Below, one piece after another: positions 55,499 through 64,000 of a DNA stretch of 64,000 nucleotides. The stretch comes from Trametes villosa (Eukaryota; Basidiomycota; Agaricomycetes; Polyporales; Polyporaceae). The translations under genes and the position numbers were made by a program. The notes beneath the pieces were generated by a model. The model did not search any database. It was not told the origin of the DNA and was given only the letters and a program-made list of their open reading frames with translations. Location: contig PUDQ02000033.1 of the NCBI GenBank assembly GCA_002964805.2, positions 310,001-374,000 on the forward strand, written 5' to 3'. Each line of letters begins with the position of its first letter. The stretch's first letter is position 1.

Positions 55499-56663
55499 CT
55501 ATTCCCTAGGAACGAACGGGTCGCTAACACGGGTCGAGGGCGCAACGATGACCGGTGGCAGGGCCTCCGCAAGCTCCTTCGTGCCGGCAGGGAAGGGCAG
55601 GCCAACGAGGCCCTTAGGGAGGACCTTCTCGAACTGACCCTTCGCACTATTGTGGTGCGCGAGCTGCGTCATCTTCTTCTTGGCGTCCCGGACCATGACC
55701 TGCGCGTCGTCGATGCCGGGGACACAGCCCCGAACGTAAATGAGGTCCAAGTCAGAGTCGACACGGACGACAGCGAGGTTCTGGGTGGTGATGCGCTCGC
55801 CGCCCAATCTGCCAGCCATCTTCTTTCCGGGCCAGACACGACCGGGATCCTAGTGGACAGTTGTGTGTGAGCGGTGAACAGCGGGCGGTATAGCACGACG
55901 TACTTGATGGGCACCAATGGCACCTGCTGCACGATGCGAGACGGACACACCGTGACTAGCGCGCAGACCCTTGAAGTTCCACCTCTTCATCGTACCCTGG
56001 AAACCCTTTCCAATCCTGTATAACATGAGCGGGGGCGACGCAGCAGAGGCAATGCATTGATACATACGACTTGGCAATTACGTCGACGAACTGTCCGGGC
56101 ACGAAGTGGATGGCGGACAATGTGGTGCCTGTCAAGACGTATGTAAGGATACGACTTGGACAGGACAGCGGGCGTTGTGCGCTCACCGATGGGCACATGG
56201 GCGTCTGGGGTCACAGGGAACTCCTTGACGATGCGCTTGGGGGCTACGCCAGCCCGCGCGAAGTGGCCGAGCATCTGCTTGGTGGTGTTCTTCACGGGCC
56301 TGTCCGACGCAGCCACTTGGACTGCGTGGTACTCAGACTGGTCGGCCCGCACGGTCGTGATGTTCGCAGTAACTTGGCAGTTCTCCAGCTACGCAAGCTG
56401 TTATGTGACGCCCTCGCATATACCAGCAGGTTCAGACACACCTGCAGAACCGTGACCGGGAACCTCACTCCGTGGTTGTCCCACATCACCGTCATGCCCC
56501 GCTTCCGCGCGATGAGGCCCGTCCGCACTGAAGCCGGGGTCCATGTGCTGCTCGACGCCGCCGAGGACTCGGCTTCCGCGGTCGCGTTGCTGACGATGGT
56601 GGTGTGGAATGCCCTACATCGAGGGAAGACGGGGCGCGTCCCGAACGACCAGAGCCTGAGCAT
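55499..56663 (-). CDS. mitochondrial ribosomal protein uL3m
   Basis: Large-subunit mitoribosome protein (yeast MRPL9 equivalent). It starts [20 protein letters not shown] at 56663, a typical mitochondrial presequence. Then [20 protein letters not shown], the L3 opening. After introns come [40 protein letters not shown], the hallmark [20 protein letters not shown] and [16 protein letters not shown]. The end block is [20 protein letters not shown], and the protein closes DPFVPRE at 55499. The central FKG..ASHG loop reaches the peptidyl transferase centre in L3 proteins. It is head to head with the Rrn6-like gene, 177 bases between starts. Confidence 0.95.
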
Positions 56664-56840
56664 GGTGAGGGACAGCAGCGGTAGTGTAGGCGCCCGTGGG
56701 CGTCGCGTCGGAATTTTGAGACGCCCCTGCGCGCACGCGGCCCGGACCCGGGACACCTCGCCTTCCTCCGCTTCACGTCTAACGGCGCGCGCTGCTCGTC
56801 AGGCCTCTTGTCTCTCGCCACCACCTTCGAGTCAAATGGA
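56664..56840. promoter_or_regulatory. short bidirectional promoter, uL3m / Rrn6-like
   Basis: Only 177 bases separate the two start codons, so both genes must be driven from here. The region is GC-rich without a TATA box. Confidence 0.5.
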
Positions 56841-59800
56841 ATGGACGCGTGGCCTGCTTACTGCGAAGGGCAGGACCGTGCATCGAAGAAGAGCAAGAGC
56901 AAGGGCAAGGCGAAAGACGAGCGGCTAGAGGGCCCCTGGCGCTACCCCGTCTCGGAGCAGGGAGCACTCGGCGCCGCAACGCTCAGGAAGCAGGGCAGAC
57001 GCTACGAGTGGACCTTCGTAGCTGAAGGGAAATCAGGTACATGGTGTCCTGTTGTATGGCATACATACGGCCTAACAGTAGTCCCTAGATTATAAGCTAG
57101 TCGCGCCGGAAGGCCCTGTGGAGGTCTTTCCTCCGACGCGTCCAAAGCCATGGCGAGGGGCTGTCGCTACTGAGCTGCAGCGTGCTGAGCAAGGGGTATG
57201 ACTTTCTAATACTCTTACACCCGCGATCCGATATCTAACAAGTCCCACAGGCACACTTCCTTCGGACTTTCTACCCGGACATCGACGTCCAGACAGAGCT
57301 CATCCGGGATGAGATTGCAGAAGACACCCGTGTTGCTCGAACACTGGCGCGACAAGATCCCTTTTCTGGAAACATGATAGCCGTCGCGTCCTTCAATGCA
57401 TCTCGCAAGAACATGGCCTATGCAGCGTTCCCCATGGGTGAAACCAACCGCCAACTGAGTGTGTGTTCACGAACCATAGTATAGCGACAAGTTACTCACG
57501 ATTTGTCGACAGACATGTCCCCACTGACTGTTAACATGAGGTCGAAAACGGACCTCAAGCCTGTCGCGACGCCTGTGTATACGTTTGACACACCTATCAG
57601 GCAAATTATCGCGTCCCCTCACGTCGAGATGGGGAAGGGCAAGCCAGGTTAGCTCCGTTGTTGGCGCGCTATATCCATGCTCACTGGCCCATTCTCATTC
57701 GCAGTCCCAATGCTTGGTATCCGAACTATGGGGTCGACGACGTTCCTACAGGTCAACGTAGCCGTCAATAAATCCGCATACACCATCGAACCTGCGCCTT
57801 TGGTCACCGTGGAGCGCTCAGATATAGGAGACAGACATGCCGTCGACATCGCCATCTCACCTTCCAACCCGTCCATTGGATATGTTGTGAATGACGGCGG
57901 GGACATCTTCCGATGTAGTGCACCCAAAGGGAAGAAGACGGTGTAAATTAATCTCATTGCTGGAACCTGTGCACTCAGCTGACATTCGACGCTTTAGCGA
58001 GCTTGTGCGTATAGGCGGGGCTTCGGAAGGGTCATTGCATCGCATATATGCATGTGAATCTCGGGAGATGCTCTTATCTGTTTCGGACAAGTCGGCATCC
58101 CTGGTCGATCTGCGAGTAAGTACACCGTATCGAGCCCATTGATTCGCCATGCTGATCAGCCCCCAGGCTGGAAAGCGTCCGCACCTCCTTCACACAGTGG
58201 CCCAACCCGAGGTCGTGCTCACGTCCGCCGAAAGCCTGAACGAGGATCACATCATCCGTTTGGTCTCAAGCCAGGAGATCCTGTGGATTGACGGGCGCAA
58301 CACGCGGAAGCCGCTGCTTTCCGTCAAACATGGAAGGGACCATGATATCACGCTCTCCGCGCACACCCAAGTGCTGATCAGCTGTAATACCAAATCATCC
58401 GACTGGTCTGCCCCCACTAATCAATTCTTTTCATGCAGCTCCACTCACTTTCTTGACCTCCCGACGCAACTCCCTGGTGACAGTATACGACGTCTCCCGC
58501 GGCCCCAACAACCTCGTTCACATGCACGACACACCCTACGCGCTGCCCCCCGTCCTCCGCCCGGACGGCGCGCATCTCGGCTACGCGTTCTTCCAGCCTC
58601 CCACTCTCCACGGGAGCAAGCACCTCAGCATCTTCCAGTTGTCGGAGCGCGGAGGGGTGTCGATGATGAACCTCCAGCGAGTGCAGAGGGAGGCTGCGGA
58701 AGAGAGTTCGAGCCAGCGCAGGAGAGCGGAGTGGCCTGCGGATGTCAAGAAGCTGGGAGAGGACGCGAACGCTGCGCGGTCGGACCTGGGGCCGCTTGCT
58801 GGTAGAGCGCATGCTATTGTGGACCTTGAGCCTGCGTATCAACGTAAGCTCCCATGACTTGCTCGGGATAGGGCTTACTCATTCGAGTCCCAGGACTCTT
58901 CGTCGAGCGAGGGAAGGAAGACTTGAAGGCACAAACAGATGCAGTCTTCGATACGTTGGAGCGCATGCCGACCTTCTGGCAAGACACAGAAATCCCTGTT
59001 GAACACGCACTGACAACGTATGTTTCGTATTTCGAATCCAGTCAAATCCGGCGAGATTAACGTCTTCTTAGCTTCGACATTGTAATGCGATCGGGGCCGG
59101 AACCAGCGGACGCCTCGAGGAACGACTGGGTTACGGGCAGCGCGCTCGATTGTGCTGCGGGGTATCGAGCCCTGGGGCAAGGGCGTGTCCCGCGCGACGA
59201 GCTGATCCGGAAGACGCCATGGCACCTCGACATCTCCTCTTTCATCCGCCGCACCGTGCCCGACTATGGCGATGGACACTCGCAAACTCTGGATAACCTG
59301 GCTCGTTACGACCTCGCTGACGGACCTGGTCGCACGGCACCGTCCTTCCGGAGGGAGAATGAGGCACGGTCGCAACTTGCGTTGGATTTGTCTCTGGCAT
59401 CCGACGTTTTCGTCCCGAAGCAGCCCGGCACGAACGGAAGCCCGACCATCGACGAGGATCTGGCGAATATCTCGCGCTCGACGGAGGCGATGACGCTGGG
59501 CGAAGATGGGCCTCCGCCGGTACACTTCAGCTTCCTGCGACCCATCCGCAAGGACATCCCAGGCAAACCCAGCATGCACGAGGACACTGGTCTCGACTCC
59601 GCCCCCAAATCCATGATGCCCCTCGGCGTCCGCCTCCTGCTGCACGAATGGGACATCGGTACGGATCCGGCTCAGTACGAATATCGCGACCCGTACGACG
59701 AGACTGCGGCGGCACCCGCGAAAGTTCAGCGGCCCCCGAAGGCATCGTTCCCTCAAGGCGCGCAGCCGGCGCAGGAGCCGAGGCCTACGCTGACGCAAAC

Positions 59801-60098
59801 GCAAACGCAAACCCAACGCCCGCCCGCAATCGCGTCTTCCATACCGAAAGCCCCTCCCGCTATCTCCTCAAGCCAGCCCTCTGTGCCACGCAGACCGCTT
59901 GTCGCCGCGAAATCGCTCGACGCCGTCGCTGCGCCCACACCCCGTCCGCCGTCGAGCCGGAGCCAGCCCTCGGAGTGGATAGCGCCGCCGTCGTCGCAGG
60001 AGTTCATGGCGAGCACGCAGGTGCTGCCCGGGCCGCACGGGGGGCGGCCGGCGCCTGCGAAGAAGAAGGCTGCGAAGAAACGGTTGGGAGGGTTCTGA
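56841..60098 (+). CDS. RRN6: Rrn6-like RNA polymerase I core factor subunit (TAF1C family)
   Basis: Nucleolar WD40-type protein of Pol I transcription initiation. The N-terminus MDAWPAYCEGQDRASKKSKS, then GPWRYPVSEQGALGAATLRK, fits the start used by basidiomycete Rrn6-like proteins. Exons continue HFLRTFYPDIDVQTELIRDE, FSGNMIAVASFNASRKNMAY, the propeller strands TVERSDIGDRHAVDIAISPS and ELVRIGGASEGSLHRIYACE (joined by GTAAAT..TTTAG), and VSSQEILWIDGRNTRKPLLS. The C-terminal exon has a helical part, a TQTQTQTQ run and a basic end QVLPGPHGGRPAPAKKKAAK ending GGF, the recognised Rrn6/TAF1C tail. About nine introns. Assignment rests mostly on the N- and C-terminal signatures. Confidence 0.75.
59789..59816 (+). 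repeat. short coding microsatellite
   Basis: Repeated ACGCAA hexamers encode an alternating Thr-Gln run in the Rrn6-like protein. Confidence 0.7.
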
Positions 60099-60591
60099 GC
60101 GGTCCAGGGCTTTGTCGGGTTTGGTAACGGGACTGTCGAGGTGGGAGTTTGGGCAGGCCCTCCCCGGACGTCTTCCCACGGCGAGAGGGCAACGGCTGCA
60201 GATCGTTTCCCAAACCTTCTTGCGCTGAACCCTACGTTTTGACGCGCGTTCCCTGTGTTTTGCATGTATGTAGCTGTAGGACGCTGTAGCATAGGCCAGC
60301 GCGATGTTGGTGTCGCGGACTCGGAAAACAAGTCCGAAAACGATGATTGCAAGCGGGAGGGCGGACCCAGAGGAGCGGAGCGGGATGACGCGCCGGGGAG
60401 AGGCCGGTAAGTAGCGGCGGGGTCGAGTGAGTCTGCAGACGGGCACGGGCTGCTTCCAACGGCCGTCTTCTCTCTCCGTCCGCGACAGCCCACCCATTTC
60501 TCCCCGTCCTCCGCGTTGGCTCGCTTCAAATAACTCTGCGCTCGTGCGACCGCACGCAACTGGTCTGTTGCCCGGCCAGCCACAGCATCCT
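60099..60591. other. spacer between the Rrn6-like and mitochondrial carrier genes
   Basis: 3' region and promoter. No coding signal was recognised. Confidence 0.4.
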
Positions 60592-62206
60592 ATGAGCGAG
60601 AAAAGGTGCCGCCGCCCTGCATGCCACACGCTCTCGCACACGTCCTGATTTACTTTCCATCCCGCCGCGCAGGCCCTCGAGCTATTCGTTTGACCGGGCG
60701 GCGCTCAATGAGTCTCTCAAAAGTACGGCCTGCGTTGCGTCATGTGCGATGCGTGAATCCGAGACGAGTGACCGTGTGCTCCTGCAGGCCACAAAGCGGT
60801 CGTATGCGCGTTGTCTGCGAGCTACATCTCGACGTTCGCGGGGTATCCAGTGAGTTCACGCCCCCTCTGGGCCACCTGCGCACCTATTGAATGACTACTG
60901 CGAAGTTGGACTCCATCAAGTCGAGGCTGCAGACAACGCGCCAGCGCGTCTCCATCCCCAGGCTTGCCCTAACTGTCTACCAGGAGGAGGGTATCATCGG
61001 CTTCTATAGGGGACTATGGATCCCCCTGATGACCATCTCGTTCGTTCGTGCGTACTGTTGTCTCTGTTCCCTATGCCCAAACCTAAACGTCCAGCAATGC
61101 AGGCGCGGCCTCGTTCACGATTTACACCCGGACGAAGGAGTACTTCCGTGAACGCCATTGGCTAACCCGTGAGCGTATCTTTGACGTCTCTGCCACCGGC
61201 GGCGTCAGGTATGCTCGTGGCATATTGGCTTGATGAGCTGCTTTCTGACTGAATGCGCGCAGCGGTGCACTCTCCGGCTCGCTCATATCCTTCGGGAGCG
61301 CACGTAAGTAATGAACCTCTTTCCCCCTTGACTGCCAGTCTCATACTGAAAGTAGCGTTTGAACTGGTCAAGGTGAGCATTCTGACTATATGCTGCAACT
61401 CCCATCTCAATCGCTCCCCATCCACAGGTCAGACGACAATTGGAGTACTCCATCGCCGCCAGTAAAGGGCTGCGCCTCGCAAAGGCTCCGAGCACCATGG
61501 AAGCGGTGCGGGACATATTCCGCTCCAACGGCATCCTCGGGCTCTACACGGGCTTCCGCCTGCACTTCGGTACGCAAACGGCCGCTCTGCATGATGGTGG
61601 CGAACGCTAACGACTCGCGCCCCGCACAGTGAGGGACACGATGGGCACGGCGCTGTACTTCTTCGAGTACGACGGCTTCCGCTACATCATGGGGCGCGAC
61701 GCGTCAGGTGAGCAGGGCGGCACCCCACCCTGGCTGCCGATCCCCGTGTCTCTCGTGCCCTTCGTGTGCGGCTCGCTTGCGGGCGTGACCTCGTGGGCTT
61801 TGATTTACCCGCTTGACGTGTAAGTGACACTCTGAGCCTCGCGTGAGCGCCCCCTGACGCCATTTTTACCCGCGTTTAGCGTGAAGACGAAAGTGCAGCA
61901 GCGCGCCTTGGCTGGCGAGCGCCGGCGAGGGGTCCTGGAGACCCTCCACCGACTTATCCGAGGTGAGCCTCCCGCGCTACTACCCACAAGTCACATCTTC
62001 TGACATGAGGCCGGACTCCAGGTCCCGACCCGAACGCGCCGAAACCGTTCCACGTCGGCCTCGCGCGGCTGTACCGCGGGCTCGGGGTGAGCGCGCTCCG
62101 GAGCGTGACCACGCACGGACTGCTGTGGACGATCTTCGACCTCACCGCGCAGTACGTCGACCGGCTCCCGGGCAGGGACGGCGCCGGGGACGAGCGCGAA
62201 CGATAG
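60592..62206 (+). CDS. mitochondrial carrier family protein
   Basis: Inner-membrane metabolite carrier in about nine short exons. The first coding exon is MSEKR at 60592, joined to PSSYSFDRAALNESLK, then SHKAVVCALSASYISTFAGY. All three carrier signatures P-x-(D/E)-x-x-(K/R) are present: PLDSIK followed by RLQTTRQR, PFELVK followed by VRRQLEYSIAASKG, and PLDVVK followed by TKVQQRALAGERRR. Between them lie GIIGFYRGLWIPLMTISFVR, GGVSGALSGSLISFGSA, GILGLYTGFRLHFVRDTMGT and SLAGVTSWALIYP. The end is LLWTIFDLTAQYVDRL and a hydrophilic tail, stop at 62206. About 370 residues. Similar fungal carriers transport basic amino acids or carnitine, but the substrate is not determined by these motifs. Confidence 0.9.
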
Positions 62207-62468
62207 AAGCCCGATGTAATGCTGTGGCGGATAGAAGCCGGCTTGTAATGTGTATATCGCGGACGCACACTGCTACCCCCTCGTGGTGCCGCCAATTCGT
62301 GGTGAAAACGAGCGCACAATTGCAAGCGGCAAGAATGGATGGCGCGAACCGTGCGCGAGGTAGTGTATATGAATAGGACGGTGCAGAGATACAGCGTAGT
62401 GATACATAGGCGACAGCAAGGGTAAACAAAGCAACAAGGTAAGACGCGGAAGCCGGATGGTGGACGGG

Positions 62469-63730
62469 TCACTCGCGGACGGCGTAAGGATGTCGGACGA
62501 GCTCGTCGTAGAGGTCTGTGGGTAGGTCCCTGACGAGGGTCACTGCTATGCCGATGACGGGTAGGGCCTCTAGGGGAGGGAAGGTACGGAGCAGACGCAT
62601 AGGGCTAGAGCAGAGATTGTCAACCTCGTGCACACTGCCGCAAGAAGAGTTACAGTCCTCACCTCGAGGAGTTCATCACTTCGTCGCGCATGAGCAGTAG
62701 TTGCGCGATCACGCAGAGGACGTTTAGGTGGACCCCGAACGCGAGCAGGAAGTCCCACAATTGCAAGACCTGGTCGAGCGGCGGTGTACATGCACATAAT
62801 GTGAGGACGGCTGCAAGGGCGAGATGTGTTTAGCATGTGGTCACTGCTGAGCTAAGGAAAGACGTACAAGGGAAAGCGTAGATCTCTGCGGAAAGATTCT
62901 TGGAGCGTAGGTGCGCGTACAACTCGGGGTCCACGATCTTCAGGCACCTGTCAAGCAGCTATCGCGGCCGTCAATACGATACGCGCGAAACGTTTGGGGA
63001 TGTGTGGCTAACCTTGAGACCGTAGTGCACCCCTTCTAGTGTTGGCTGGACGTAGAGCGGACAGGATTCCTCGATGAACTTGGCGAAGCAGTAGAACGCT
63101 TCAAGCTCCGAGGGCATGGTGTACAGGAACGGCGCGGCCAGCACGTTCATTCCTTGGACGTAGGTGAAGCCGAGTTGGTCGTTCTCGTGTCGGTCTAGAG
63201 AGCGGCTCGCAAAGACATCGCATGCGGAGGGTTAAGGGCACTCACCGTGATTCCGCCATACGAACGCGTCGAGGAGCCGCACGAGCATCTCCTCGCTCAC
63301 GCGCTCCTTGAATCCACGGTCCGTCGCGAGTGTCCTTTCGGCGCGTCAGGATAAGAGGATATCCCGAAGGAAGCTCCACACACCTGAACGTGTCGTTCCT
63401 AATCTTCTCGCGGACCTCACAGGGCCCGCGCCCGACATACTCCAGGAACGCCTCCGCGGACATATCGCGCACATGCAGAAGGACCTTCCATATCCTCGGG
63501 CGCAACGTTGGGTCCTTCACAATCATATCAGCCGCCTACACCAACGCGCGCGAGCAAAGGAGACACACGACATCGGAGGGGATCCCGTCGACGAGGATCA
63601 ACCGCCGCAACTTCTTGGTCGCCTCCTCCACATCGGACGCCGAGCGCGCCTTCGACGCGCTCTTGTACCTGTCCAGGATCTTGCTGAACGAGTGCGCCGT
63701 CGCGACGGCCGATTCTTTTGCGGCAGACAT
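62469..63730 (-). CDS. BUB2: Bub2, TBC-domain GAP of the mitotic exit / septation network
   Basis: Rab/Ran-like GTPase-activating protein that, with Bfa1/Byr4, holds the spindle-pole GTPase Tem1/Spg1 inactive. It starts MSAAKESAVATAHSFSKILD at 63730. The TBC catalytic pair is visible: the arginine finger in KIRNDTFR (IxxDxxR) and the glutamine finger in FTYVQGMNVLAAP (YxQG). Further blocks are RPRIWKVLLHVRDMSAEAFL, EEMLVRLLDAFVWRNH and AFYCFAKFIEESCPLYVQPT. LDRCLKIVDPELYAHLRSKN, VLQLWDFLLAFGVHLNVLCV and LPTDLYDELVRHPYAVRE-stop (62469) follow. The FGVHLNVLCVIAQLLLMRD region is characteristic of Bub2 and Cdc16 rather than other TBC proteins. Six introns. Confidence 0.92.
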
Positions 63731-63926
63731 GGGCCCAGAGGCAGAGGGAGACGGAGACGGAGGTGTAGGTGGTGCAGCAGCAAGTCGCGACGGGCCGCAC
63801 CTGGCGACCTCGGCGCGCGAGCGCGCGCGGGGTTCAGCCACAACTGGGTTTGCTGCGAACCACTGCTATGTCGCGCTCTGGGACGCTCTGTGCTTGACCT
63901 CGTACTCTTACTACTGTCTGGACGCG

Positions 63927-64000
63927 ATGGACGTGCCGTTCTCGTCGTCGGGGGCGATGAGCAGGGCCCACTACGCGCTTGTCCGGAAGATAGAGATCGC
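63927..64000 (+). CDS. start of a gene leaving the right edge
   Basis: An ATG at 63927 opens MDVPFSSSGAMSRAHYALVR followed by KIEI at the window end. It is divergent from Bub2 with 196 bases between starts. The reading resembles the N-terminus of large adaptin subunits (AP-4 epsilon type), but 24 residues are too few to decide. Confidence 0.35.
   Translation, partial: MDVPFSSSGAMSRAHYALVRKIEI

Overview
The window is nuclear DNA of a filamentous basidiomycete, most likely an Agaricomycete; Polyporales is my best guess from general look and is inference only. Genes are dense and on both strands. Nearly all are broken by short introns of about 50-60 bases with GT..AG ends and CTNA(C/T)-type branch sites. 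The region is GC-rich. The protein set is typical of mushrooms: F-box proteins, a HET-domain protein, a CsbD-like stress protein, a Nis1-like secreted protein and fungal-type phosphotransferase kinases. I saw no convincing tRNA, rRNA, CRISPR or prokaryote-like operon.

Layout, left to right. 0-17 kb: mRNA capping enzyme (runs off the left edge), SKP1, mitochondrial ribosomal protein bL27m, an F-box protein, a DUF3074/START-like protein, a glutamine synthetase-family enzyme, a WD40 protein, a short-chain dehydrogenase, a HET-domain protein and a proteasome assembly chaperone 3-like protein. 17-27 kb: a Mediator subunit 16-like gene, a small unknown membrane protein, a second F-box protein and the ribosome biogenesis factor Utp21/WDR36. 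28-36 kb: a modular secreted protein, SRP receptor beta, Sar1, the GPI mannosyltransferase I catalytic subunit, and glia maturation factor (GMF). 36-46 kb: two related MFS transporters flanking a CsbD-like gene and a decayed RNase T1-like fragment, an inositol 5-phosphatase with a hydrophobic tail, and the Nis1-like protein.

47-55 kb is the accessory part. It holds two paralogous phosphotransferase-like kinases plus a fragment of a third, a 498-base non-autonomous transposon with 35-base terminal inverted repeats and a perfect 8-base target duplication, an orphan 180-residue protein, and a second secreted protein. That secreted protein shares its C-terminal cysteine domain with the one at 28.9 kb. 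55-64 kb returns to core genes: uL3m, a Pol I core factor Rrn6-like gene, a mitochondrial carrier, the TBC-domain checkpoint GAP Bub2, and the first codons of a gene that leaves the right edge.

Functional themes: mRNA and rRNA production (capping enzyme, Med16, Utp21, Rrn6), mitochondrial translation and transport (bL27m, uL3m, carrier), early secretory pathway and GPI synthesis (SRPRB, Sar1, PIG-M in tandem on one strand), and SCF ubiquitin ligases (SKP1 with two F-box proteins). The most novel material is the transposon and the two-gene secreted family with a shared dibasic site and C-terminal domain. Exon structures were worked out by hand from splice signals and frame continuity.
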